A stretch of 64,000 bases of DNA, from positions 1-64,000 of the forward strand of contig NZ_JAJTWW010000010.1 in assembly GCF_021729135.1 (NCBI RefSeq), given 5' to 3'. A program made the position numbers and the translations under genes. The notes below the pieces were generated by a model. That model saw only the letters and a program-made list of their open reading frames with translations. It searched no databases and was not told where the DNA came from. Positions 24,949 through 33,624 of this stretch are shown in pieces. How positions within the stretch are numbered: the stretch's first letter is position 1; each line of letters opens with the position of its first letter. The DNA comes from Brevibacterium daeguense (GTDB taxonomy: Bacteria; Actinomycetota; Actinomycetes; Actinomycetales; Brevibacteriaceae).

Positions 24949-26474
24949 GCCGCCCCGATGTCCTCGTCGTCGGCGCCGGTCCGGTCGGCACCGCACTCGC
25001 GCTTCACGCGCAGCGACATGGCGCGGACGTCTGCCTGATCGAGCGGCGCACCCGGCTGGCACGGCCCTCCCGGTCCATGCTGCTGTGGCCGCGCACGCTG
25101 GAATCGCTGCATCGCCTCGGCGTCGCGGACGAACTGGTGGCGCACCCGGCCGCGCGCATGCCGACCCAGCTGCACCTCGGTGCGCGCACCGTCGACGTCG
25201 CCCTGGCGGAGCTCGCAGCCTCGGGGCGTGCGCGGCTGCCGCTGATGGTGCCGCAGGCGGAGATCGAATCGGTGCTGGACCGGGCGCGGGAGCGTGCCGG
25301 CATCCGGCTGGCGACCCGCACCGAGCTGGTGAGCCTGAGCCGCGAGGCCGAGGGGGTGCTGGCGCGCCTGCGCATACCGGGCGGGGAGCAGGGGCTGCGC
25401 TGCCGGTACCTCGTCGGCTCCGACGGCGCCGACAGCACCGTGCGCGGGCTGAGCCGGATTCCGTGGCGCGGGCACGTCTACGCGGAGGAAGCCGTGATCG
25501 CGGACCTGCGCCTGAGTGATCTGCCCCAGACCGCGGCCCACATCGGCGCGGGTCCGGCCGGCATCGGCTTCCTGTTCCCGGCCGGGGAGCACGGCGCGGA
25601 CTGGCGCCTCGTCGCCACTCGCCGGGCCCGAGGCGCCGGGGCGCCTCCGGGACGCGACGGACCACCGGTCCCGGTGCCGGAGCTCCAGGGCGTGCTCGCC
25701 GGGGCCAACCTGCCCGGCATCGTCGACGACTCGGTGTGGTCCACCCGGGTCCGGCTGCAGCGCCGACGCGCGGGCCGGTACCGTGCCGACCGGGTGTTCC
25801 TGGTCGGCGATGCCGCCCACGTGTTCTCGCCTGCCGGCGCTCAGGGCATCAACACCGGCCTGCAGGATGCGGCCAACCTGGGGTGGAAGCTCGCCGCCGC
25901 CTGTGGCGGCTCCTCCGACCCGGAGCGGCTGCTGTCCTCGTACGAGGCCGAGCGGCGGCCGGTCGCCGGTCGGGTCGGCCTCCTCACCGAGGCGATCCTG
26001 CACGGTGAAGCCGATGAGCGGCTGCCGTTCCTGCTCGCCCGCACCCGGGTGATGCCGGTCCTGGCACCGCTCGCGCCCGCGCTGCTGCGCCTGCGGCCGC
26101 TGACGGCGATAGGGGGAGCGGTGCTGTCACAGGACTGGGTCTCCTACGCCGCGAGCCCGATCACGGCGCCCGGGACCGGCCGCGGGCCGCTGCGGGCGGG
26201 CAATCCGCTCCCGGACGCGGAAGCAGTGGTCCGCGGCCGGACTGTCCGGCTGCATGGGCTCACCTCCCCGCCGGGCATCCACGTGCTGCACGGCGCCGCG
26301 GTCCCGGCGCGGCCGGTGCTGGGACCCGTTCCTGTCACGTGCCACGAGCTCGACGGGTGGCCGCGGCGCCGGATCGTGGCCGTCCGCCCCGACGGCTACA
26401 TCGGGTTCCGCAATGACTGGGCGGATCTGGAATCGCTGGATCGGTGGCTGGGAGTGGTCTGCTGTGGAGCGTGA
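24945..26474 (+). CDS. FAD-dependent aromatic-type monooxygenase
   Basis: A 509-residue flavoprotein of the PheA/TfdB/PHBH class. The FAD-binding GxGxxG motif is VVGAGPVGTALALHA at the very N-terminus, the DG motif is GSDGADSTVRGL, and the second FAD motif is VFLVGDAAHVFSPAGAQGIN. The C-terminal 100 residues form a thioredoxin-like tail (RIVAVRPDGYIGFRNDW) as in group A hydroxylases. It would hydroxylate an aromatic or polyketide-like ring using NAD(P)H and oxygen; the substrate is unknown. The start overlaps the upstream stop (ATGA), which excludes a longer in-frame reading from 24750. Confidence 0.87.
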   Translation: MSRPDVLVVGAGPVGTALALHAQRHGADVCLIERRTRLARPSRSMLLWPRTLESLHRLGVADELVAHPAARMPTQLHLGARTVDVALAELAASGRARLPLMVPQAEIESVLDRARERAGIRLATRTELVSLSREAEGVLARLRIPGGEQGLRCRYLVGSDGADSTVRGLSRIPWRGHVYAEEAVIADLRLSDLPQTAAHIGAGPAGIGFLFPAGEHGADWRLVATRRARGAGAPPGRDGPPVPVPELQGVLAGANLPGIVDDSVWSTRVRLQRRRAGRYRADRVFLVGDAAHVFSPAGAQGINTGLQDAANLGWKLAAACGGSSDPERLLSSYEAERRPVAGRVGLLTEAILHGEADERLPFLLARTRVMPVLAPLAPALLRLRPLTAIGGAVLSQDWVSYAASPITAPGTGRGPLRAGNPLPDAEAVVRGRTVRLHGLTSPPGIHVLHGAAVPARPVLGPVPVTCHELDGWPRRRIVAVRPDGYIGFRNDWADLESLDRWLGVVCCGA

Positions 26475-26545
26475 TCGCATGCTCGATCGAGTGAAAGCTC
26501 GCCCGACGCGTCATAATGAGGAAGAGACTCACCAGGAGGAGAATC

Positions 26546-26833
26546 ATGACTGACACCATCGAGTTCAGAGCAGGAGCTCTCGGTCGGCTGGCCGTCGGCA
26601 GTGTGGCTGTCGGAGCGTTCGCCGCCGGAGCGCTTGCGGTCGGTGCCCTTGCGGTGGGCGCGCTCGCGATCGGACGATTGACGATCGGCAGGGCCGAGTT
26701 CAAATCGCTCAGGGTCCGACGTCTGGAGGTCGACGAGGTGGTGTGGGGGTCGCAGTCGACACCGGCCGAGGAGTCGCTCATCGGGGCCGAGGCGTCGACA
26801 CCGGCCGAGGAGTCGCTCGGCAGCCGCCGCTGA
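26546..26833 (+). CDS. Small pentapeptide-repeat-like protein
   Basis: A 95-residue protein with a strict five-residue periodicity from about residue 13: RLAVG SVAVG AFAAG, then ALAVG ALAVG ALAIG RLTIG, fading through SLRVR and RLEVD to EVVWG. This pattern suits a right-handed beta-helix of pentapeptide-repeat type, though Gly at every fifth place is unusual. The last 30 residues contain a perfect in-frame duplication (STPAEESL twice, 39-bp period, 26755-26818). An excellent AGGAGG ribosome-binding site sits before the ATG at 26546. Function unknown. It is convergent with a universal stress protein gene 9 bp away. Confidence 0.75.
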   Translation: MTDTIEFRAGALGRLAVGSVAVGAFAAGALAVGALAVGALAIGRLTIGRAEFKSLRVRRLEVDEVVWGSQSTPAEESLIGAEASTPAEESLGSRR

Positions 26834-26842
26834 TCACTCGGC

Positions 26843-27832
26843 TCACGGCACGCTCCTCACCGGCACCACCAGCACCGGCGCGACGGTGTCGCCCAGCAGC
26901 GCGCGACTCACCGAGCCCAGCAGCAGACCGGCGAATCCGCCGCGTCCGCGCGTCCCGACGACGACCAGCGCCGCCGTCCGCGAGGCTTCGGCGAGAATGT
27001 CCGCGGGCGACCCGTCGACGAACTGCCGGCGGACCGGCAGCGACGCGTACTCATCGGCGATCACATCAGCGATGTGCTCGAGGTAGTCGGAGTACTGCTC
27101 GCGGAGTCGACCGAGTTCTGCGCGGTGCCGCGCGGGCAGCGGGAACCACGCATCCAAGGGGGCCGCGGCCACCAAGGTCAGGGGGCGCTCACACAGTTCG
27201 GCGGTTTCGGCTGCGGTCAGCGCGACCGTCGACGCGGCGGGGTGGCCGACGTCGATGCCGACCACGATCTCACCGCTGAAGTCCAGCTCGTCGTCGCCCC
27301 TCTCGCCGCACTCGAAGTTGTCGCCGGGTTCACGCGACGGCTTCTGCTCATCTCCGCGTGAGGTTTCCCCGGCGTCGGGTACCGCGGGGACGACGAGGGT
27401 CGGGCAGTGCGAATGCGCCGCCAGCTGAGCCGAAACGCTCCCGAGCTGCTGACCCGCGAAGCGGTTGCGGCCACGCTTGCCGACCACGGCGAGTCGGGCG
27501 TACCGGCTCTCATCGACCAGCACACCGCCTGCGCTGCCCTCGATCACGCGGGTGGCCACGTCGACCCCTGCCGCCGCCGCGCGCGCCGCGAACCCGTCGA
27601 CGAGCGCCTGAGCGCCCTGCGTTGCCGACACCCCGTAGCTCTCCGAGAGTCGCGCATGGTGTGCGTCGGGAACATACGGGAAGGAGAAGGCCGTGACCAC
27701 GCGCAGCGGCCAACCCTGAGACCTCCCGATGTCCAGCGCCAGCTCGAAGGCCCTCTCACTGTTCGCCGAGTCATCCACTCCGACCAGCACGACGGAACCG
27801 CTGGCGACGCTGCCATGAGCTGCGTGTTCCAT
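26843..27832 (-). CDS. Universal stress protein, two tandem UspA domains
   Basis: A 329-residue cytoplasmic protein with two UspA domains (about 12-150 and 180-325). Each has the ATP-binding motif G-2x-G-9x-G-S: VVGKRGRNRFAGQQLGS in the first and VVGTRGRGGFAGLLLGS in the second. Acidic linker residues join the domains. Such proteins bind ATP and act in dormancy, redox and nutrient stress. The ATG at 27832 is the first codon of the conserved start; it has no ribosome-binding site, but a TACCGT element sits exactly 6 nt upstream, suggesting a leaderless mRNA. It is close in sequence to the copy at 33.6-34.6 kb. Confidence 0.9.
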   Translation of the reverse strand: MEHAAHGSVASGSVVLVGVDDSANSERAFELALDIGRSQGWPLRVVTAFSFPYVPDAHHARLSESYGVSATQGAQALVDGFAARAAAAGVDVATRVIEGSAGGVLVDESRYARLAVVGKRGRNRFAGQQLGSVSAQLAAHSHCPTLVVPAVPDAGETSRGDEQKPSREPGDNFECGERGDDELDFSGEIVVGIDVGHPAASTVALTAAETAELCERPLTLVAAAPLDAWFPLPARHRAELGRLREQYSDYLEHIADVIADEYASLPVRRQFVDGSPADILAEASRTAALVVVGTRGRGGFAGLLLGSVSRALLGDTVAPVLVVPVRSVP

Positions 27833-27838
27833 GAGGCA

Positions 27839-27844
27839 ACGGTA
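27839..27844 (-). promoter_or_regulatory. -10 element TACCGT, leaderless universal stress protein transcript
   Basis: On the minus strand TACCGT, 6 nt, then ATG (27832). The same hexamer with the same spacing precedes the universal stress gene starting at 34614, and TACCGTTG also occurs before the secreted-protein gene at 40506. Confidence 0.5.
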
Positions 27845-27906
27845 GGGGGTTCGCAGCGTTCCGGGGTACTGATCGGACGCGTGGAGTCCGCGGGGTGACA
27901 CGACCG

Positions 27907-27940
27907 TGCGGTTTCCCGCATGTCGCCGCAGGAAACCGCA
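27907..27940. promoter_or_regulatory. Inverted repeat in the divergent universal-stress / Cys-rich protein region
   Basis: TGCGGTTTCC (27907-27916) pairs perfectly with GGAAACCGCA (27931-27940) around 14 nt. It lies between two divergent genes and could be an operator serving both. A shorter palindrome, CACCG-ATA-CGGTG, follows at 27985-27997 and overlaps a TACGGT -10-like element reading toward the Cys-rich protein. Confidence 0.5.
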
Positions 27941-28128
27941 GCGACCGCCGAGAGGCGCTCGCGGGCTGTCGTTGTGCTTCACGTCACCGATACGGTGTGT
28001 GGGACCCCGGCACCTCGCAGTGCTCGGCCGTGTCAGAACAGCAGCAGAATCGGATGCGCGGAACCATCGGCGGGTCGCTGTCGACCGCATCTGGCCGCTC
28101 CGTTTCGAGGAAGAGCAAGAGGCACCGG

Positions 28129-28575
28129 ATGAACCAGCTGAGAATCGGCACTGCGCCGTCAGCCGACCGCCACGAGGACCTGTTGACCGATCAGGACCTG
28201 TTGAACGATCAGGACTTGGTGAGCGATCAGGACTTGGTGAGCGCATGCATCGCCGCATGCCTGGAGTGCGCCAAGGTCAGCGAGGAATGCGTGGCGGCCA
28301 GACTGGCCGACCAGAACGCGGATCTCATGATCCTTCATCTTCACCGCGTCAGCACTGAGGCGTGCATCTCGGCGGCCAGCGCTCTGCGCCGATTCGGGCT
28401 CGGCGCGGACACTGCCCTGATCGTGCTCGAAGCATGCCGTGAGGCGTGCCGAGTCTGCGCCGAGGAGTGCGAGCAGACGGCGTCGGACGTCCGCAGCGAA
28501 ATGTGCGCCGGCGCGAGCCACGGGTGCGGACGCCTGTGCGAGGATGTGCTCGACCGCCTCGGGAGGGCGAAGTGA
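28129..28575 (+). CDS. Four-helix-bundle Cys-rich protein, copper-storage (Csp/DUF326) type
   Basis: A 148-residue protein with 12 Cys placed along predicted helices: CIAACLEC...C in the first, TEAC in the second, CREACRVCAEEC in the third and MCAGASHGCGRLC in the fourth. This is the pattern of bacterial Csp proteins, which bind many Cu(I) ions inside a four-helix bundle. No export signal is present, so it would be a cytosolic Csp3-type protein. The N-terminus has an in-frame 18-bp repeat (28180-28242; DQDLL/DQDLV units). GAGG lies 6 nt before the ATG. It is 7 bp from the next gene. Confidence 0.8.
   Translation: MNQLRIGTAPSADRHEDLLTDQDLLNDQDLVSDQDLVSACIAACLECAKVSEECVAARLADQNADLMILHLHRVSTEACISAASALRRFGLGADTALIVLEACREACRVCAEECEQTASDVRSEMCAGASHGCGRLCEDVLDRLGRAK
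28180..28242 (+). repeat. 18-bp tandem repeat in the Cys-rich protein gene
   Basis: Three full 18-bp units (28180-28197, 28198-28215, 28216-28233) and a half unit, encoding a repeating six-residue acidic segment ahead of the first Cys helix. Confidence 0.85.
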
Positions 28576-28582
28576 GCGCAGG

Positions 28583-29089
28583 ATGAACAGCACCGATGCG
28601 GCAGTGATCGCCCAGATTGCGCGGCAAGCACGCTCCGCAGTCCTCGAGGTCGGGGCGGCGGGATGCCGATCGGCAGAACGCCGACTGAGTCTGGTCGAGA
28701 TCGATGCCGCTCACCACATGTGGTTCTTCACCTGGGCACCCGTCCGCCACCTCGCGGAAGAGCTCAGCGACCGCGAGGTGACGCTGACCTTCGGTGACGA
28801 GGTGCGAGGAGCGTCCATCGAGGGCCGGATCTGGGGCCATCGGGAAGTCGCAGCGAAGCTCGCTCGCTGGGGAATGGACCCACAGGCCGCCGAACAGCGC
28901 GCCGAACTGGTTCCGCTGGTGCTGGAGGTCGTACCCCTGGCGTTCCGCTGCTGGGGCGGTCGCAGGAATGCCGACTCCTTCGCGGACCGCCGGAGCCGCA
29001 CCGCGCCTGAGGGCCACCCGGCCGATCCGTTCAGGGACCGGGTGACCAACGGGTTCGATGAGGATTCAGGACCGGGGCGGGTCCGGTGA
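28583..29089 (+). CDS. Pyridoxamine 5'-phosphate oxidase-like general stress protein
   Basis: A 168-residue protein whose central 110 residues follow the split-barrel flavin-binding (PNPOx-like) layout of general stress protein 26: a variable first strand, LSLVEIDAAHHMWFFTWAP, HLAEELSDREVTLTFGDE, then ASIEGRIWGHREVAAKL. These proteins bind FMN or F420 and are linked to stress. The family call rests on pattern only. The C-terminal 45 residues are polar and probably disordered. It begins 7 bp after the Cys-rich protein, so the two form an operon. Confidence 0.6.
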   Translation: MNSTDAAVIAQIARQARSAVLEVGAAGCRSAERRLSLVEIDAAHHMWFFTWAPVRHLAEELSDREVTLTFGDEVRGASIEGRIWGHREVAAKLARWGMDPQAAEQRAELVPLVLEVVPLAFRCWGGRRNADSFADRRSRTAPEGHPADPFRDRVTNGFDEDSGPGRVR

Positions 29090-29176
29090 GGGAAGCGTTT
29101 CGGAGAGTGTGACCACGAGCGCACCGGAGGCTCGGCCTCAGGCCGATCGCTATTCCCAACGCTGGTCCTCGATCGG

Positions 29177-29182
29177 TAACAT
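29177..29182 (+). promoter_or_regulatory. -10 element TAACAT, leaderless universal stress protein transcript
   Basis: TAACAT, 6 nt, then the GTG start codon at 29189; no Shine-Dalgarno sequence. The spacing equals that seen for the other two intact universal stress genes. Confidence 0.45.
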
Positions 29183-29188
29183 CGTGAT

Positions 29189-30238
29189 GTGGACAACATT
29201 CCTGACGGAACCGGAACGCGGCCGATCCTGGTCGGTTCCGACGGTTCCGAGAACAGCGAACGGGCATTCGAGGTGGCGCTGGCCATGGCGGTCAGACGGC
29301 AGCAGCCGCTGCTGCTCGTCGCGGTCCACTTCCTGTCCTACGAGGTCTACGGCTACAGCAGCTACCGACCGCCCGACACCTTGGAGAGCTATCGAAGAGC
29401 GGCGCTGGAGGAGACCGAGGCCCACGTCGCCGGACTCGTGGAGCGGGCGCGCGCCATGGGCGTCGACGTCAGCACTCGGATCGTCGAAGGGGACGCTGCC
29501 GGAGTGCTCATCGAGGACAGCCGCACAGCGTCCCTGGCGGTGGTCGGCAAACGCGGTCGCAATCGCTTCGCGGGCAGGTTCTTGGGCAGCGTGTCCGGCA
29601 GCCTTGCCGCCCACGGCCATTGCCCGACTTTGGTGGTGCCCGAGAAGTGGCAGAGAGCTGAGGCAGGCGCTCTGTTCGCCCCGCTGCAGGAGCGTCCAGA
29701 AGGAGCCGAGGCCGAACCGACGGAACTCGTCGCTGAGTCTTCGCATCCGAGGCCTGCACCCGGGCAGTTCGAGAACGTCGCCGATGAGCTGAATTTCGAC
29801 GGCGAGGTCGTGTCCGGCATCGACCTCGGTCATGCGGCCTCGACAGTCGCCGGCCACGCCGCCGAGATGGCGGCGATGCTCGGCGCGCCGTTGACCCTGG
29901 TCGCGGCGATCCCGCTGAGCACCGGCGTCTTCTCGTATCCGATCCCCGCTCCGGACGACGCAGAGATCTCCCGGTTCAACGCCGAGAACGTCGAGCGGCT
30001 GGAGCAGGTCGCGCACGAAGTCGCTGCCGAGTTCGAGGGTCTGCAGGTGCGTTGGCGCCTGTTCGACGCGTCGGCGGCCGGTGTGCTGTCGGAGGCAACC
30101 AGGACAGCGGACCTCGTCGTCGTCGGCACCCGCGGGCGCGGAGGATTCACCGGTCTGCTCCTCGGGTCGGTGAGCCAGAAGGTGCTCAACCGCACTGCCT
30201 CGCCCCTCCTGGTGGTGCCCACCAGGAAGCACACGTAA
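29189..30238 (+). CDS. Universal stress protein, two tandem UspA domains
   Basis: A 349-residue protein with two UspA domains separated by an acidic linker of about 40 residues. ATP-binding motifs are VVGKRGRNRFAGRFLGS (first) and VVGTRGRGGFTGLLLGS (second), and the chain opens with ILVGSDGSENSERAFEVAL. The start codon is GTG at 29189, with a -10-like element at the leaderless distance. It is the third intact copy of this architecture in 8 kb; the degraded fourth copy at 41.2 kb is closest in its GRFLGSV segment. Confidence 0.9.
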   Translation: MDNIPDGTGTRPILVGSDGSENSERAFEVALAMAVRRQQPLLLVAVHFLSYEVYGYSSYRPPDTLESYRRAALEETEAHVAGLVERARAMGVDVSTRIVEGDAAGVLIEDSRTASLAVVGKRGRNRFAGRFLGSVSGSLAAHGHCPTLVVPEKWQRAEAGALFAPLQERPEGAEAEPTELVAESSHPRPAPGQFENVADELNFDGEVVSGIDLGHAASTVAGHAAEMAAMLGAPLTLVAAIPLSTGVFSYPIPAPDDAEISRFNAENVERLEQVAHEVAAEFEGLQVRWRLFDASAAGVLSEATRTADLVVVGTRGRGGFTGLLLGSVSQKVLNRTASPLLVVPTRKHT

Positions 30239-30338
30239 CCCGCCTGAACCGGCAGGCGAACCAGCCCCACAGACCGACCAGCCGCAGCGCAGTGCTGCGG
30301 AGGGCGAACTCGATGAGCAGACAGCAGAGAGGACGGGC

Positions 30339-30572
30339 ATGAACCGGAAGAAGTGCACGAGGACCTGCCGGTGGAAGGATCTGAGCTCGGGTCAGCAGGC
30401 CGCGGTGCTGACCCTGGCGTCGGTCCAGGTCTCGCTGGCCGTGACCGCCTGGACCGACCTGGCCTTCCGGCCGTCCTCGGCGGTGAGGGGCGGCAAGGGC
30501 AAGTGGGCTGCGATCATCGCCGTCAACTTCCTCGGTCCCATCCTGTACTTCACCCGCGGCATCCGACGCTGA
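30339..30572 (+). CDS. Small PLDc_N-domain membrane protein
   Basis: A 77-residue protein with the short phospholipase-D-nuclease N-terminal (PLDc_N) pattern: two hydrophobic helices, VLTLASVQVSLAVTAWTDLA and IIAVNFLGPILYFTRG, with the conserved W, the RGGKGKW basic loop and the GPxxYF motif. The domain occurs alone in many actinomycetes and its role is unknown. It begins with a basic, Cys-containing N-terminus (NRKKCTRTC). Confidence 0.75.
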   Translation: MNRKKCTRTCRWKDLSSGQQAAVLTLASVQVSLAVTAWTDLAFRPSSAVRGGKGKWAAIIAVNFLGPILYFTRGIRR

Positions 30573-30644
30573 CAGCTCGGCGGGCACCGATCGGGTGACC
30601 CGGCAGACCGGGCGTCGAGGACGCGACCGGAAAGGCAGACCGAG

Positions 30645-31814
30645 GTGAACACCACACGATCTCAGCCGACGGAGATCGCCGCCGGGGTGCACGTGCGGCG
30701 GACCGGCAGCGGCCGGTTCGCCTCGAACGTCTACTTTCTACGCTCCGCGGTGGGCTGGGTGCTCGTCGACACCGGCTGGCCGGGCTCGGAGCAGGCGATC
30801 GTCGCAGCGGCCGAGTTGCTGCACGGCACCGGCGCCCGTCCGGCGGCGATCGTGCTCACCCACATCCACCCGGACCACACCGGATCGCTGCCGGAGCTGG
30901 CCCGCCGCTGGGGAGTGGGGGTCCACGTGCACCCGGCCGAGGTGCCGCAGGCCCAGGGAAAGCTGCTCGACGAGTACGCCAATCCCCTGGACCGGCGGGT
31001 GCTGCGCCCCGTGATGCGCCTGCTGCCCTCCGGGGCGATGCAGGAGACCGACCTCTCCGATGTCGTCCGCACCTTCGACCCGGCCGCCGGCGTGCCTGGG
31101 CTGCCCGAGTGGCGGTGCGTGCCGACGCCGGGTCACACGCCTGGCCACATCGCCCTCCTGCGGGAAGCGGACGGCGTGCTCCTGGCCGGCGATGCGGTGC
31201 TGACCGTGGACGTGAATTCGCCGACCGGACTGGTGTCCGGCGCGCAGCGGGTCGGCGGTCCACCATGGATCACGACGTGGGATCGTCCGGCGGCCGAGGC
31301 ATCGATCGTCGCTCTGGCGGACCTGCGGCCGCACGTGCTCGCTCCCGGGCACGGGCTCCCGCTCACCGGGCCCGAGGCGACGCGCCTGCTGTCGGACTTC
31401 GCCGCCGGGTTGCGCCGGACCGGACAGGGCAGGCACAGCCCGGGCAGTGTGGCCCGGAGCACACCCGGTTCGCCACGCCCGGCGCCGCTGACCGAGTACC
31501 GCCGGGTGTCCGCGGCGCGCCCCTATCTGGCGCTCGGCGGGTTGGTGATCTGCTACCTTGCCCTGATAGAGGTGACCAAGCGGATCTTCTTCCGTCCACG
31601 TGGCGAGACCGCGGTGACCCGGCCCGTAAGGGTTCCGCAGCATCCTTCGAAGCGGATCCGCCGTCGCGCGACCGGATTTGTGCTCCGGCAGGCTGCGCCG
31701 GCCCGCGTTCCGTACCTGTCGCGGGAGACGCCGACTGAGCCCTCGTCCCTGATCGATGCGGGAAGCTCCACACCTGCTCCCAATTCTGACCCGGACCCCT
31801 CGGGGTCCTCGTGA
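30645..31814 (+). CDS. MBL-fold metallo-hydrolase with a C-terminal membrane segment
   Basis: A 389-residue protein. Residues 10-250 are a metallo-beta-lactamase fold: HIHPDHTG gives His73, His75, Asp77 and His78; PTPGHTPGHI and LAGDAVLTVD provide the remaining metal ligands; the last His is in APGHGLPL. A hydrophobic segment (YLALGGLVICYLALIEVTK) near residue 300 suggests membrane attachment, followed by a basic then Ser/Pro-rich tail. MBL hydrolases of this type act on thioesters, lactones or glyoxalase-type esters; the substrate is unknown. GGAAAGG precedes the GTG start. Confidence 0.83.
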   Translation: MNTTRSQPTEIAAGVHVRRTGSGRFASNVYFLRSAVGWVLVDTGWPGSEQAIVAAAELLHGTGARPAAIVLTHIHPDHTGSLPELARRWGVGVHVHPAEVPQAQGKLLDEYANPLDRRVLRPVMRLLPSGAMQETDLSDVVRTFDPAAGVPGLPEWRCVPTPGHTPGHIALLREADGVLLAGDAVLTVDVNSPTGLVSGAQRVGGPPWITTWDRPAAEASIVALADLRPHVLAPGHGLPLTGPEATRLLSDFAAGLRRTGQGRHSPGSVARSTPGSPRPAPLTEYRRVSAARPYLALGGLVICYLALIEVTKRIFFRPRGETAVTRPVRVPQHPSKRIRRRATGFVLRQAAPARVPYLSRETPTEPSSLIDAGSSTPAPNSDPDPSGSS

Positions 31815-31834
31815 TTCCCTCGGCACGCCTTTTC

Positions 31835-31876
31835 GGCCCCGTGCTGCGGGCCGGCGGCTGCTGGGAGCACGGGGCC
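31835..31876. terminator. Bidirectional terminator hairpin
   Basis: GGCCCCGTGCT (31835-31845) pairs perfectly with AGCACGGGGCC (31866-31876) around a 20-nt GC-rich loop, between the convergent MBL hydrolase and DUF2156 genes. Confidence 0.65.
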
Positions 31877-31923
31877 TGCGCCGTGCCCGGCTGTGCCCAC
31901 GAGCGCGACCGGCAGCGCAAGTG

Positions 31924-33612
31924 TCATGGGGAATCGCGGGACAGCAGCCGGCCGAGCCGCGGGATATCGGCGATGCCCTCCGCGTCCACGATGGCCAGGC
32001 CTTGGCTGGCAAGTGTGTCGATGCTGCCGACCATCACGTAACGGGGGACCCATGACGGCTGGTACTTCGCGTTGAATTTCCATAGCGATTCGATCGGGGC
32101 TCGGCGGGAAGCCTGCCGCAGGAGCGCCCGGGCCGCCCGTGCCGACCGCCGCTTGTTCTCACCGGCGACGATGCCTCGGAACAGGGCGAAATTCAGGCCG
32201 AGGCCGCAGCCTCCTTGGTCTCGAACATGGTAGATCGTCTCGGTGATGAGGAAGTCCATCACGCCGTTCGGCAGGTCGGCCTCGGTTCTTCGCCGCATCA
32301 CGTCCAGCGACCAACCCTCGATGCCCTGCGCCGGCACCCATTGCACAAATGCCTGGACGCGCCCGGACGTGTCCCGGGCGATGCTGAGCAGCAAACCGGT
32401 GTCCTCCGGGTCGAACAGGCGGGAGAGCGTCATCGAGAAGCCGCGTTCGACGTCGCCACGGCGGCTCTGCGTCGATACTTCCCGCAGCTCCCGGCGCAGG
32501 TCCTCGTCCAATGCCGCCGGATCGTGGAAACTGGCAGAGTACCCGGCTCGCTGAACGCGGCGGTATGCGCGTCGGAGGCTCTTCATCGACGGTCCGTCCA
32601 GGGTGAAGGTGCGGCAATCGACGACAGCCTCGTCCCCCAGGTAGACACCATGCAGCCCGGTGGCCTCGTAGGTGGGCAACCACTGGGGAGAGGCACCCAG
32701 CACCGTCACGGACCAGCCGGAGCGCTCCGCATACGTCATGAATTCCATCCACACCTGTGCGCGCTCGGCCGGCGGGCCGATCGGGTCCGGGGACACCAGG
32801 CATACACCGCCGCGAACGATGTGCGCCACCAGGCTGTCGCCGGTGAAGAACCACTGCTTGTCATCACGCAGCGCGAAGTAGTCCAGCGTGCCCCCTCCAT
32901 ACCGTTCGACCACCACCCGAGCCCGTTCCCGCTCGGCGTGATGGGCGCTGCCGGTCAGGGGAGCGGGAAATCGTGGCGAGAGCAGCAGCCACAGCGCGCT
33001 GCCGAGGGCGCCGAGGCCGATGGCGACCAGCACCGGTGTCGCGAAAGGTCCGCCGAAGGTCACGGGCAGGGAGTTGTTCCCGCCCATCGTATGGACCAGG
33101 TCAGCGATGGTCTGGTCCACGTCGCGATGGTGGCGACGATCCACTCGCGCCGCCAATGCGACGGCGACGAGCAGTGTGACTGCGGTTCCTCCGACCCCGA
33201 CCAGAATCGCCCGAGTGGTTGCCGCGCGACTGGGCAGCACAGGGAAGGCCCGATGGTTCGCGGCAAGCCAGACCGCACCAGCAGCCGCAAGCACCGCCTC
33301 CTCGATGTCGATGCCCTTCACGACGTGCAATACGACAGACGCCAGCAGGAGCACGAGCGAGGCAACCCAGGCCAGCCGGTGCCCCCGCCGCAGGCCCCGC
33401 GCCGCCAGCAGCAGCGCGAAGGATACGAACACCAAGGTCACAGCCGCCGTGCCCGGGACGATGAATGGCACCACCTGAAGGATCTCGGTCAGCATGCTGC
33501 GCAATGGCGAGGACGCCGCGGAGATCAACCCCACAAATGCCAGACCAGCGACCAGGTAGGCAGCGACACGTCGCGCACGGTCATGCCGATAGAACTCCGC
33601 CATGTCGTTCAT
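31924..33612 (-). CDS. DUF2156 / phosphatidylglycerol lysyltransferase-like membrane protein
   Basis: A 562-residue protein with about six hydrophobic helices in the first 215 residues and a C-terminal DUF2156 GNAT-like domain (about 225-560), the architecture of MprF-like proteins. In the soluble half, YFALRDDKQWFFTGD, LVSPDPIGPPAE, GPSMKSLRRAYRRVQRAGY and LNFALFRGI are the conserved features. MprF attaches an amino acid from aminoacyl-tRNA to phosphatidylglycerol and so lowers surface charge; whether this shorter protein does so is an inference. It is followed upstream by a universal stress gene reading the same way. Confidence 0.82.
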   Translation of the reverse strand: MNDMAEFYRHDRARRVAAYLVAGLAFVGLISAASSPLRSMLTEILQVVPFIVPGTAAVTLVFVSFALLLAARGLRRGHRLAWVASLVLLLASVVLHVVKGIDIEEAVLAAAGAVWLAANHRAFPVLPSRAATTRAILVGVGGTAVTLLVAVALAARVDRRHHRDVDQTIADLVHTMGGNNSLPVTFGGPFATPVLVAIGLGALGSALWLLLSPRFPAPLTGSAHHAERERARVVVERYGGGTLDYFALRDDKQWFFTGDSLVAHIVRGGVCLVSPDPIGPPAERAQVWMEFMTYAERSGWSVTVLGASPQWLPTYEATGLHGVYLGDEAVVDCRTFTLDGPSMKSLRRAYRRVQRAGYSASFHDPAALDEDLRRELREVSTQSRRGDVERGFSMTLSRLFDPEDTGLLLSIARDTSGRVQAFVQWVPAQGIEGWSLDVMRRRTEADLPNGVMDFLITETIYHVRDQGGCGLGLNFALFRGIVAGENKRRSARAARALLRQASRRAPIESLWKFNAKYQPSWVPRYVMVGSIDTLASQGLAIVDAEGIADIPRLGRLLSRDSP

Positions 33613-33624
33613 CGTCCAACGCTC

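Noticed and set aside
27895..28128. An N-terminal extension of the Cys-rich protein
   Set aside because: The extension covers the divergent promoter region and inverted repeats and is Arg/Ser-rich; ATG 28129 has a good ribosome-binding site.
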